From Acanthosepion lycidas (lineage: Eukaryota; Mollusca; Cephalopoda; Sepiida; Sepiidae), in NCBI GenBank assembly GCA_963932145.1, contig OZ010571.1, positions 158,967,173 through 159,031,172 of the forward strand: a stretch of 64,000 nucleotides of DNA, written 5' to 3'. This document shows, in pieces, positions 23,660 to 33,516 of this stretch. Position 1 is the stretch's first letter. The number at the start of each line of letters is the position of its first letter. The notes under the pieces were generated by a model. It had not been told where the DNA came from and searched no databases. It worked only from the letters and a program-made list of their open reading frames with translations. The position numbers and the translations under genes were made by a program.

Positions 23660-23830
23660 AAAGGAAAACAATGCATAATCTATCTAGCGAATGGGTGGCG
23701 AAACAAGGTTCAAGAGGGACACCAAAAAAAAACACAACTTATTAATAGCTACAAAGGACTGGAAATTGAAGAGAGCCATGATTGCCAACATCCTGAAGGG
23801 ACACAGCATATAAAAGAAGAAAAGTAATGA
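23660..23830 (+). pseudogene. LINE RT C-terminal tail fragment (family B)
   Basis: Reads ATKDWKLKRAMIANILKGHS at about 23753-23810, matching the widespread C-terminal block of the type RATRDRKLWRAMIAHVLKGHGT of a LINE RT, also present in decayed form at 44355-44440 and in reverse at 36060-36150. Only the end of the element is present. Confidence 0.65.
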
Positions 23831-24589
23831 AATAAGTTAACACAATATCAAACAAAATGGGTTCAATGTAAAGAATTTATCGACATTACAATATCAGGGT
23901 CCTGTTGAGTAGTAAAATACTTTGTCATTTTTTAACCAGAGCTGATTTGTGCAAAAGTCAAAATGAATAACTTCATGAGCAATATCTTTTATGCATATAT
24001 GCAAAAAATAGAAGGAAAACATCCATTCACTTCGTCTAGGAAAATAAGCCATAACCAAAAGAGTAATAGAAAAAAAATTGATCACCCTATTTTATGTATA
24101 TCTCATTTAAGCAGTTCTCAAAGATGAGATAGAGATAATTAAAATAGGAATGTTGGTGAGAAGTGAAAAAACTGAATGAAGGAAACAGTAAATATTAGTT
24201 CATCAGAGACAGGGTACATGAGCTGTGCTTGTACTGGTTTCAACCTATGTGCTTTTCTTTGCTTAGCAAAGTCGGTTTGAATGAAACAACCCAACAGTGT
24301 ATAATTTGGAATCCCTGGATACATGGGTGGAAGCAGTATACATTACCTAAGTAGTTTTGAAATGGATTACTCTGCTTGATTTATTAATGAACACCTTTTC
24401 TGCTGCTGCTATGCATTTTACCCTTCATTCCTGTACAGCTTGTGTAAAAGTGAATTCGGTGAACACAGTCAAAATTCTTGGTTATTCTGTAACATTCACT
24501 TTTGCACAAGAAAGGCAAGAGTCTATCTCTTCTCCCCCAATTATGGGTTAAATACCAGAGAATTCCAATCTCTCTAGCATTGGATGACA

Positions 24590-24750
24590 ACCAATTTAAC
24601 AGAAGCAAAACTGAATTCCAAACTCTGGAGAAGGCAACAGGGAACCATTACTTTATCTTTCCCAAGGATAGAGGGTAATTCCCAGATAATGAAAATCTAT
24701 GAAGAGTCATGATCACCTATGTCTCAAAGTGACATGGCATTAATAAAACA
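24590..24750 (+). pseudogene. LINE family B tail fragment
   Basis: GAAGAGTCATGATCACCTATGT near 24703 corresponds to the W(K/R)RVMITHxLKGH block of the family-B RT tail. It is preceded by GGAGAAGGCAACAGGGAACC, probably from the same element. Short and decayed. Confidence 0.4.
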
Positions 24751-27700
24751 GAATGCATCACTAGTGAAGGCTGAAGAATGAATCTGCAAAAATGTTGTGC
24801 TAACATCCTCAAGTGTACACAAAAACGAGGTTCAGTTGTTTGAACAATATTTGAAATTATCTTTTGCACTGGTGTTGTTGGTGGAGGCATGAACATAAAG
24901 TGCCCTTTCTCTATAAATATACATCAGTAGTAGCTTAAAATGGTTGATTAGAAAGTAGGATAGTCTGCATGGAGACTCAGTGGGGAATAGAAATGCCCTC
25001 GCTAGATATAAAAAAATAGAAAAAAAATGTAAATTTTTCCTTTACAGATAGAATTGGTTAGAAATTTTTCATTGGTGCAATACAGTTTCAAGTAATTAAC
25101 AAAGTTATCAAACATTTATGTAGACTTTCAATTGTTCCTCCCCATTCCATAAGAAATGCAGTTCTGAAGAATCTGATACATTTTGTCTGTCATGTATGTA
25201 CTTTGTGTAAACCATCCTTAGCTCATTCATCTCTAAAATGTGTTAGCTATCCTCAACACTGTTTACATTTCATGCTAACAGACAATGATCACATATCAAC
25301 ATCAAAGACATGCAGATTTATTTTCAGTAAAAAGAATAAAAAAAAGTCATATAAAGCTTAGGTGACCACATGAAATGAAAATTTAGACATCATTTTTTAA
25401 TCCCAGACATCAAGAATTTGGGTCAACGTTGTGAAGTAAGAATTGAAATACAAAAGATACTTGGACAAATAAAGATTGAAAAAGGTTTGAACAACAAAAG
25501 TTGAGACTTTAATAAGACTTTCCTTAATTAAAAAAAAATAAGATTAATGGCAAAACACATTTTTTGTTAATGTTATGGTAATTTTCATTTTTAAATTAAT
25601 GTTGTCATACTTATTATTTTTAAGACTATCTTTAAGCCAATATATTCTTCAGTTTTCCTGAAGCTGATGTCAGTCAAAATGCTCAGATAATAACAACAAA
25701 GACAAAAAATACTGAATTGTAATTCAACTCGAGTAAAAATATCCCAATAAGTTCAGCCAAATTTGTCAGCTAATTGCAATTAAACACAAAATAAACATGA
25801 AATTAGAAATAAGTGTGTGCTTGCAAACACCAATGGAAAACAATAGACACTCTACAGTTCTTCGTATCATAATTCCCTTAAAAAAAAAAAAAAAAAAAGT
25901 TAAGACAACATAATTACTAAAATATATGAGCAAAGTCTTTAAGATCCAATTTTTAGAAAATAAATTGGCACTTGGCAAATTAATGTGTAATAGTCTTATT
26001 TTTTAACTTTGTACACAGGAAAAGGTAAGGAGGTACAAAAAATATTCACCAGTTACAAAAACATTTTATTTCATTCAAATTGATTTGAACATAAAATATT
26101 TTACTGGAATTTCAATTTTTCAGTCTAAAGTAACAGAACAACCTTTATCAAGAGTTTCCTGAAATGTTTCAGGATTCGTTAATTATGAGACTTTGTTGGC
26201 TTAATTTATGAATGTATTGTTAGAAACTTGGTTAACCCTTTACATGTGATATATTATGGATGACTTTATGGCCCAAAACCAAAGGTCAAACAGTACAAGA
26301 TGTTATAAAATATGGTAGTTAGTTTTTTACCAATCAAAAACAAAAAAGCAAATGTCTCATGTTGAACTGTACATGCACCATGAGCTTGACTTCTGAGTAG
26401 AGATGCTATTAGTAGTTCTGTTGCTATGTTAAAATGATAAATGTAAATCATTGGTTAGATGAATCATTTTACTGGAGAAAATGATGACAGCAGAGAACCA
26501 ACTGATGATAAAAAAAATATCTTGTCATTTTCTATTTCTTTTATTCTGACAATTCTCTAGCCAACTTGGATAATAGTGACCAAGTTGGGCAAATAAATCT
26601 GGTGTAGCCACCAGCATACGCTTCATTGAAATGTTTTAGCTGAAGGGAGAAAATCAAAAAATGTGTTAACTTCTTAGAAAACAAGCTAAGAAAAATAATC
26701 TAGTTTGCTGCAAGGAAAAGATGGAAAAAAAATCCGGGTTTCTTACTTGGCCTTGAACTGCAGGTGAGAATATGCAACTATTTCAACCATAAGGCAGATC
26801 ACTTAAAGAAAGACATCTTTAAAAACCAATCATACCATGAATTTCCAGATCTGCCAGATAAAATACTACTTGAGTGAAAATGAAGGGTAAAATTAAAAAA
26901 AAAAAAAAATCTGCACCATTTTCTCAACTTGACAAATTCAGCAACTTAAATTTTTTCTTTTTTTTTTAATGAAGAAATAAAAATAAAAAGCTAAATTTAA
27001 ATTGGGAAAGGTTAAATAAATTAAGATAAACAAACCGAAAATAAATAAATCTATAATATAAAATCGACAATAACCAAAATGCAGAGACACATGGGGAAAA
27101 AAAAAATCATTTCGGTGCAAGTCTAAATCTGTATGTGCTAAAACCATTGCTTTTCTAATACATTTGTATCTTTAGGCAGAAAAAAAATTAAAAGAAAAAG
27201 ATCTTTTGTATGTCATTTAAGATACATCATCATCATCATCATCAGTATATGTTTCAGATCACAGCAATATGTCGGCTGATATGCGTTTATTGATTCTAAG
27301 AATATTGATTAACTTACACAAGGTGGAAGAAAAGTAATTTCATTCACACATTACCTTTCACTATGATATTTACATACAAAAGGTTGAATGATAAAGTTTG
27401 GCTGAGAGATAAACTTGTCAACTGATGGCTAAAAGGTTTGATGTTTGACTCTAGTTGCTAAGTTTGAGAGCACGAGAGAAAATTCTGCCCCAAATTCTGG
27501 ACAATGAAAAAGATTTTATTGAGTATCACTTTGAAATTCCTAATGGAGCATTAAAATGATAACTAAGTGACCAGGAACAATAAATGATTTAAAAGAAATT
27601 GATTTTCAATCACATCCTACATAGAGGTTCAGAAAAGTTAACATCCTGATCGAAACAGGATTAAAAATATTTTTAATTTTTTTGTCAGATTTTGCAAAGT

Positions 27701-27814
27701 GGATTGGGCTGAGAACTTTTTAGCAATTCTTTTCACATTGTGTCAAAGTTTGTTCATCCTGTCTAACTCCAGACACTCAAACAAAAACAGGCATGTCATG
27801 ACATGTACCTTGAG
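24751..27814. other. AT-rich DNA, no gene
   Basis: About 3 kb with A-rich runs (25880-25898, 26896-26909) and a (CAT)n run at about 27225-27245. No gene, RNA or recognised repeat. Possibly an upstream intron of the minus-strand nAChR gene. Confidence 0.55.
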
Positions 27815-27830
27815 TAACCAATTTTAGTAG

Positions 27831-28226
27831 ATGAAATATATTATTTACTCAAGTGTTGGTGACTTATCACCAGCAATGGCGAATATATACATGGAATACT
27901 TTGAAGAAATGGCATTAGAATCTATATCACTAAAGCCTACTATATGGTTAAGGTATGTAGATGACACCTTCATACTCTGGCCACACCAGGAAGATGTCCA
28001 GGTTCTACTGGACCATGTGAACTCAATAAGACCTTCGATACAGTTCACAATGGAGAAAGAGAGTAACAACACACTCCCATTCCTGGATGTGCTAATATCT
28101 CAAACAGAGTATGGGTTCAAGACATCCGTATACCGTAAACCAACATTCACCGGACAGTACCGCAATTTCAACTCCCACCATCCATACAGCATAAAGAAAG
28201 GGATCGTCTGTTGCTTACAACACTGA
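27831..28226 (+). CDS. PLE reverse transcriptase, partial
   Basis: 131 codons. Starts inside the RT palm with GDLSPAMANIYMEYFEEMAL (motif B region; the usual GxPMGSPLSPxxA is cut at the left edge), then WLRYVDDTFILW (motif C, catalytic DD), then FTMEKESNNTLPFLDVLI and SVYRKPTFTGQYRNFNSHHP, both PLE RT signatures. It ends at a stop after CCLQH; the endonuclease part continues in another frame after 28 bases. The N-terminal half, including motif A, is absent, so the enzyme is non-functional. Confidence 0.85.
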   Translation: MKYIIYSSVGDLSPAMANIYMEYFEEMALESISLKPTIWLRYVDDTFILWPHQEDVQVLLDHVNSIRPSIQFTMEKESNNTLPFLDVLISQTEYGFKTSVYRKPTFTGQYRNFNSHHPYSIKKGIVCCLQH

Positions 28227-28253
28227 GCAAAAGTCATAAGTGGCAACCCAGAG

Positions 28254-28805
28254 ATGTTAGATAAAGAATTGGTCAGTATAAGTAGTACCCTACAATGTAA
28301 CAACTACCCTGGTTACATGGCAGCAGCCCCCCAAAACTGGGATAGGCAGGTACAAGAGGAGGAGGATGACAACAACACTCAGAAAACAGTCTGCCTGCAT
28401 TATGTGAAGGAGTTATCAGAGAAAATACAAAGAATCTGCGGTCCATATAACATCAGGACAACCTTCAAGAGCTTGACAACACTTCACAGATATCTCTCTC
28501 GAGTGAAACCCCCCATACAGGAGAACATGATTAAAGACTGTGTGTACACTATCCCGTGCAGCTGCAGAAAGGAATATAAAGGAGAGACAGGCCGCCCCCT
28601 CAAGGTAAGGCTTCAAGAACACCAGAAAGCTGTAACGCGAGGGGAAGTAGAAAAATCAGGCGTAGCTGACCACATATGGAGAGAGAAGGGAGATCACCGT
28701 CCCCTGTGGGATCATGTTGAGATCATAGACAGGGAACACCATTGGAAAGTTCGTAAACTTAAGAAATCAGCACATATGCTAGGCAACAAAAATCTCCTGA
28801 GCTGA
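28254..28805 (+). CDS. PLE GIY-YIG endonuclease region
   Basis: 183 codons. The first third is a linker region; LHRYLSRVKPPIQENMIKDC then VYTIPCSCRKEYKGETGRPL gives the GIY-YIG nuclease start (Y, GETGR), followed by KVRLQEHQKAVTRG, GVADHIWREKGDHRPLWDHV and REHHWKVRKLKKSAHMLG, the usual C-terminal blocks of this PLE group. The nuclease would nick target DNA for priming. Frame open to a natural-looking C-terminus at LLS, so this half is well preserved while the RT half is truncated. Confidence 0.85.
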   Translation: MLDKELVSISSTLQCNNYPGYMAAAPQNWDRQVQEEEDDNNTQKTVCLHYVKELSEKIQRICGPYNIRTTFKSLTTLHRYLSRVKPPIQENMIKDCVYTIPCSCRKEYKGETGRPLKVRLQEHQKAVTRGEVEKSGVADHIWREKGDHRPLWDHVEIIDREHHWKVRKLKKSAHMLGNKNLLS

Positions 28806-28859
28806 CCAAGCATAGAAATAAATACAATATGGGAACCAGTAATAAGGAGTGCCAGAGAA

Positions 28860-29102
28860 AAGCAATGATAACAATGTTGCAATATGAGCTCTGGTAAAAA
28901 CATGTAATGATAACAGCAAAATTGCAATATGAGCACTGGTAAAAATGGTTGCTGAAAACATTAGGTTTATAATACCCAGAAATTCATGCCCAGATGTCCT
29001 CAAGGACACATGGCACAGTGGATAAAGGCGTTGGTTAGATCCAGTAACAGACCCAAAATTGCAATATGAGCACTGGTAAAAATGGTTGCTGAAAACATTA
29101 GA
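28860..29102 (+). repeat. Tandem and interrupted TGCAATATGAGC repeat
   Basis: Units with TGCAATATGAGC followed by CTGGTAAAAA occur at about 28877, 28923 and 29058. The third, with about 50 bases including GGTTGCTGAAAACATTAG, lies inside the head of the SINE that follows, so a piece of the PLE tail was copied into it. Confidence 0.65.
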
Positions 29103-29372
29103 GTGTGAGTTCAATACCCGGTTAAGGCAGTGGAGAACTTTCAGAGGGAAAATTAGCAGGAGATAACTGATAACTGACATCCATCAAACATGGCACATGG
29201 AACTAGAACAGTCTACCCCAGTGATCGAAATAAAGGGTTCAGTTCGAAATTCCAAGAAGAAGGCCAGATAGTACAACGGCCGAAACGTTGTGATAAATAT
29301 GGTGACAAAGATGAGGACAATAGTCCACATAATGTAAATACTGTACATAATACCTCATCTCAGAAATATAGA
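28999..29372 (+). repeat. HH-SINE, fullest copy (tRNA-like head plus hammerhead-like body)
   Basis: The head has box A-like TGGCACAGTGGATAAAGGCG (29013-29032) and box B-like GAGTTCAATACCC (29107-29119), separated by about 50 extra bases from the neighbouring tail repeat. The body has GGAGATAACTGATAACTGAC, then CATGGCACATGGAACTAGAA, then GGGTTCAGTTCGAAATTCC. The hammerhead-like region has lost its CTG here but keeps AAGGCC, GGCC, GAAACG (29282-29287). The 3' part runs AATAGTCCACATAATGTAAA to CATCTCAGAAATATAGACAG. The head implies RNA polymerase III transcription (inference from tRNA-derived SINEs). Confidence 0.65.
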
Positions 29373-30180
29373 CAGACTCTCAAGTCTTGGTATACTTTCT
29401 TTAATATTATAAGAATATCATCATATTTATAATAGCAAGACTATCATAGTTTCAAAGTTTCTTTTTTTGATAAATCAGATTTTTAGATAAAAAAAAGAAA
29501 ATGTTTCTATTTTCAAACCTTGAAGTTTAAGTATTGAAAATTTTCAGTTTAAGACTAATGTTACTATAAATTGTATAAATGCAAATGATATAATCTTCAC
29601 CAAGGCAAAAATTAGGACAAAGCTCAAAATAGCAAAACATTCAAGTTTTAATAGTCAGAAAAAATCAAAAACTAAATGAAGCAACTTAGTATCAAACCAA
29701 TCTTCCCTTGAAGCAACTTAGTATCAACCAATCTCCCCTTGGATTTCTTAACAGGTTTGAACTTTGGAACAAACAGAGACAAGAGTCAATGGTTTCAAAC
29801 ATTCATGGTTTCAAAAAATATTCCTTAGTTTAAATGTAATGTGAGAGCAAATATTCTTGAAATCTGAGCTCTCACCAGGTGAAAATATGAGCTTGTTGGA
29901 CTTGTGCTCAACCCACTTTTTTGTGAGGGCAGGAGAGAACTACTTTGTTGAAAATTAATTCCTGGTAATTTCTCTTTAGAAAAGAAAATCTCAGTTAAGG
30001 AAAGCAAATCTTTCTAAAATATCCTCCTGTATTCCAAATTATTGACTTTTCACATTTTAGGTTTGGCTAATCTTTTTATTTAAACAATTTTTATTTAAGA
30101 ATATGTATATGTATAAGTAGACATTCTATTCAACACCCAGTGGTAACCATCTAATTCATGCATAAATGCAATCTTCAGGC
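29373..30180. other. AT-rich DNA with a 33-bp duplication
   Basis: GAAGCAACTTAGTATCAAAC and its following bases occur twice in tandem at about 29678-29742. No gene recognised. Confidence 0.55.
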
Positions 30181-30330
30181 CTGCAAATTGGGTTTCAGAA
30201 TGAAACAGACTGTTGCAACTGAGTGTTGATCTCAATGTCCACTTTTATATTTATATATGCTCTGATATTGTGTACTTTAACTCATTAATATAGCATATCT
30301 TAAAAGTATATTTCTATCATATATATATAT
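30181..30330 (+). repeat. HH2 repeat beside a (TA)n tract
   Basis: Aligns with 54046-54176. Starts CTGCAAA (30181-30187, a decayed CTGANGA), 14 bases, GAAAC (30202-30206), AGACTGTT (stem III ACA/TGT), then CTCAATGTCCACTTTTATAT and further shared bases (AATATAGCA, ATATTTCTATCAT) before the TA run. Confidence 0.55.
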
Positions 30331-30405
30331 ATATACATATATATAATTAATGTGGAGAAACTTGTCACATAACATGCATGCACACACACATATATATATA
30401 TATAC

Positions 30406-30447
<42 letters not shown>
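30318..30447. repeat. (TA)n microsatellites
   Basis: Two TA runs (30318-30346 and 30390-30446) with a CACACA stretch between them, directly upstream of the PLE. Confidence 0.95.
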
Positions 30448-30450
<3 letters not shown>

Positions 30451-31079
30451 GACCCCATTTACAACACATAACTTACCTGAATAACTATTTAATACAACAG
30501 ATCCCACGAAGATCTCATTATGTTCAGTACACCAATACTACCTCTGCTGACAACCACATCGCTAACCTATCTAAATACACTCTCACCCAAGGAGAAACCT
30601 CTTTATTAAATAAAGGATTATCATTCTGCCCCTCACAACCACTAAACCATCTAAACCTTTGCTACGATATGGAAAAATACCTTCATAGACTGAGACTAAA
30701 AGAATATTTCTCAGACAACAAATCTACTTCTAATACAGACAACAGCGCTAACCAATCCTGCTCCAAACTTCCTCCAACGAAGAATAACAATATATGGACC
30801 CCATCAAGCAGACGTAACCAACACTTGGATCAATATGCCCACAAAGCCAGACAACACATGGATAACTTCTTAAAAAACAAAGGACACCAGATAAAAAAAT
30901 ACAACTTATCCAAAATAGAACACCAAGCCATCTATACTCTAAAAAACAACCGAGACATAATTATCGTACCAGCCGACAAGGGTGGATCTATAACCATCTT
31001 AGACACTAACAACTACATTAAAGAAGCAGAATCACAACTTCAAAATAACAGATTCTATGTACCCTCTAGACCCAACTAG
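30448..31079 (+). CDS. PLE N-terminal region, frame 1
   Basis: Reads from the edge of the (TA)n tract; the open frame extends back through the TA repeat only as Tyr-Ile codons, so no true start is assigned. Contains NLSKYTLTQGETSLLNKGLS and FCPS (the conserved PLE N-terminal block), YDMEKYLHRLRLKEYF, and near the end IIIVPADKGGSITILDTNNY, matching the PLE block with KPADKGG. The stop at 31077-31079 lies at the point where the second frame takes over; the two frames overlap by 23 bases, so this is one ancestral protein divided by a frame change or, less likely, a programmed shift. Confidence 0.8.
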
Positions 31080-32880
31080 CACATTCAAAACAGAATTATC
31101 ACTTCTCACTCAGAACCTGAACCACAACATAAAAAATACCATAAAATCTCTTATTCCTGAGAATCCTAAAACAGCAACATTCAACACTATCCCAAAACTA
31201 CATAAACTCCCCAAAATCTTTTCAGAAAAACACCCTAACACTTTTTCATCCAACCCACACCAAATTATACAATCAAATAATGAAGAGAACATCTATGAAA
31301 TTTCAAAAACCCTTAAAATCATGCCACCTGGCACACCCATAATATCAGGCATTGGTACCCTCACAGAACTTATATCTGGGTACATAGACAATATCCTAAA
31401 ACCTTTATTGCCCAAAATACCTAGTTATATTAGAGACACTACTGACTTTCTCAACAAATTACAAAACATTAACTTAGTCCACCATGATACAATCCTAGTA
31501 ACGATGGATGTTTCGTCCCTTTACACGAACATTCCACATGTTGAAGGAGTATCAGCTTGCTATGAGTTCCTTAGTAACCAAAAATTATCTAACTACCAAA
31601 TTACAGATATATGCCAATTAATAAATTTCATCTTAACACATAATGATTTTAAATTCAACAACAAACACTATTTACAGATTAGTGGCACAGCAATGGGCAC
31701 GAAAATGGCACCTAGTTATGCTAATATCTTTATGCACATTCTAGAAAAGAAGATACTAGACAATTCAGAATATAAACCATCACATTACTTTAGATATATT
31801 GATGACATTTTCTTACTATGGACTCATGGATCAGAAAAATTAAAAACCTTTTTCACTTTCTGCAACAACTTCCACGATACAATTAAATTTACCATGGAGC
31901 ACTCATACACATCCATCCCTTTCTTAGATGTTATGATAAAATTAAACAAACATACACTTTCTACCAGTCTATACAACAAACCCACAAACCAACATAAATT
32001 CCTGCGCTTTAACAGCTGTCATCCCTTTAAATTAAAAAAATCTATTGTATACAGCTCATTTCTAAGAATCAAATGCATATGCTCAGACCATTTAGATTTT
32101 CTATACAACATTAATAACTTAACAAAACAGTTCTTAAAATGTAAATACCCAATAAAAATAATAAAAGAAACACTAAATAAAACTATCCACATAAATTGTA
32201 ACACACTTCTCACATACAAGAAAAGTAAAAACAACAATCGGATTCTCATGGTTTTTAACCACAATCAATATTCCCACACACTTATTCACAATTTAAAAAA
32301 GGATTACAAGAACCTCCAGTTAGACAAAAAGATCAAAGACATTTTCGATAAACCACCCATAAATGCAAAGAAACAATCACCTAACCTATCAGCTATCCTC
32401 ACCTCTACCAAATATCTAAACAATACAAACCAATCAGGAAATTACAAATGTAACAAACCTCATTGCTTAGTTTGCAAACATTTAATAATAGATAATATAT
32501 TTTCTGTACCCAACACCAATATCAAGATACACCTACCTAACCTCACCTGCGATAGCCATAATGTAATCTATTATTTATTCTGCACCTTATGTCCTAATAG
32601 TGGATATATTGGTGAATCTGGAAATAATTTTAGATTTCACTTCAATAATCATAAACAAACCATACGTCAAAACAATCCTTATTCCCCCATAGCTAAACAC
32701 TTTACTCAATCAGGACATTCATTAGAAAACTGCAAATGTTTATTGATAGATTCTGATTTTAGTTCCACATACACACGCAGAAAAAAAGAAACATATTGGA
32801 TTTTAAAATTAAATACACATAAACTAGGGTTAAATAAAGACTTAGGTATTTTAAATTTTTATAAATATTTCAATAGTTAA
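31057..32880 (+). CDS. PLE reverse transcriptase with GIY-YIG endonuclease
   Basis: 607 codons, open throughout. RT motifs: VTMDVSSLYTNIPH (motif A, Asp at residue 151), GTAMGTKMAPSYANIF from residue 210 (motif B), FRYIDDIFLLW with Asp249-Asp250 (motif C), FTMEHSYTSIPFLDVMI and SLYNKPTNQHKFLRFNSCHP. Then a Cys-rich linker CNKPHCLVCKHL, and YYLFCTLCPNSGYIGESGNN with GYIG at 516-519 (GIY-YIG nuclease), FNNHKQTI and AKHFTQSGHS. Such proteins reverse-transcribe their RNA at nicked or telomeric DNA in the nucleus. The first ATG is only the first Met after the frame change, not a real start. All catalytic blocks look intact; the separation from the N-terminal region is the only visible defect. Confidence 0.92.
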   Translation: MYPLDPTSTFKTELSLLTQNLNHNIKNTIKSLIPENPKTATFNTIPKLHKLPKIFSEKHPNTFSSNPHQIIQSNNEENIYEISKTLKIMPPGTPIISGIGTLTELISGYIDNILKPLLPKIPSYIRDTTDFLNKLQNINLVHHDTILVTMDVSSLYTNIPHVEGVSACYEFLSNQKLSNYQITDICQLINFILTHNDFKFNNKHYLQISGTAMGTKMAPSYANIFMHILEKKILDNSEYKPSHYFRYIDDIFLLWTHGSEKLKTFFTFCNNFHDTIKFTMEHSYTSIPFLDVMIKLNKHTLSTSLYNKPTNQHKFLRFNSCHPFKLKKSIVYSSFLRIKCICSDHLDFLYNINNLTKQFLKCKYPIKIIKETLNKTIHINCNTLLTYKKSKNNNRILMVFNHNQYSHTLIHNLKKDYKNLQLDKKIKDIFDKPPINAKKQSPNLSAILTSTKYLNNTNQSGNYKCNKPHCLVCKHLIIDNIFSVPNTNIKIHLPNLTCDSHNVIYYLFCTLCPNSGYIGESGNNFRFHFNNHKQTIRQNNPYSPIAKHFTQSGHSLENCKCLLIDSDFSSTYTRRKKETYWILKLNTHKLGLNKDLGILNFYKYFNS

Positions 32881-33041
32881 GCATTTTTTTAGATATAGTT
32901 AAAAAATTTTTTATTTTTTTTAAACAACATCTAAAATATTTATTACAGTTAGATTTAAGTTAGGAATATCCAAACAGTGACATTCCATATCACGTTACGT
33001 CCGCCTCTCACGACGGACGCTACTTGCTAACAAACAGTAAT

Positions 33042-33124
33042 TTTAATTTATTTGCAACAAACAGTTATTTCTGATGAAAGATTGAGGGCAATCTGAAATA
33101 TCAAATATATATATAAATAAATTA
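33042..33124 (+). ncRNA. Hammerhead-ribozyme-like motif in PLE 3' region
   Basis: CTGATGA at 33071-33077; stem II AGATTG (33079-33084) with CAATCT (33089-33094) around AGGG, six perfect pairs; GAAA at 33095-33098; a possible short A/T stem III then a TA cleavage dinucleotide near 33108. Flanking TAATTTATTT (about 33042) can pair with AAATAAATTA (about 33113) as stem I. One unpaired A (33078) between CTGATGA and stem II departs from the strict consensus. Hammerheads are known components of PLEs, and the place, about 190 bases after the stop codon, fits. Activity is not shown. Confidence 0.6.
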
Positions 33125-33165
33125 ATACTTTCACAAAATAAAACATTATTATTTTTTTAATTTGC

Positions 33166-33173
<8 letters not shown>

Positions 33174-33222
<49 letters not shown>

Positions 33223-33248
33223 GATAGATAGATAGATAGATAGATATA
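33174..33248. repeat. Compound (CT)n(TA)n(GATA)n microsatellite
   Basis: CT, then TA, then GATA units in direct succession. Confidence 0.95.
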
Positions 33249-33516
33249 TTACATAAACACACCAGACTGAAAATTAAGTAATAGTGGAATGGAATGTGAA
33301 TGTGAATGTGCTAAAATCAACCATACTAAAAAAAAATTAAAAAATGGTGAAAAAGGAAGAAAGAGACACATTCCTAAACAAAAACCAACAGGTCTCAAAA
33401 TGTCTAAAGAATCCAAAAACTTGAAATAGGAAACTAAACAAAGACAGAAGCTATAACAACAAAAGCAGAAAATACATCCAGGGACACTAATCTAAAACAA
33501 TAACTTTGAATTTCAC
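33249..33516. other. AT-rich DNA, no gene
   Basis: No recognised feature. Confidence 0.5.

Larger units (their letters stand above)
27815..28975 (+). mobile_element. Penelope-like element, 5'-truncated
   Basis: A PLE lacking its N-terminal RT region. The coding part falls in two plus-strand frames (27831-28226 and 28254-28805), described separately. A tail with tandem TGCAATATGAGCNCTGGTAAAA units follows at 28877-28975. Base composition is less AT-rich than the surroundings, suggesting a moderately young insertion. Confidence 0.85.
30448..33130 (+). mobile_element. Penelope-like element, best preserved copy
   Basis: Carries an N-terminal PLE region (to 31079), an RT plus GIY-YIG region (31057-32880) and a 3' region with a hammerhead-like motif at 33071. 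The left boundary is taken at the end of the (TA)n tract; the right boundary is uncertain, near 33123. Coding DNA is rich in A and C on the coding strand (many CA, AAC, CAC codons), unlike the other PLE copies here, so it is a separate family. Confidence 0.85.

Noticed and set aside
30278-30507. Open frames made of Tyr-Ile codons across (TA)n tracts, also at 1459, 3840, 53342, 59908 and 63039
   Set aside because: They arise from the microsatellite sequence on either strand and have no independent coding evidence.
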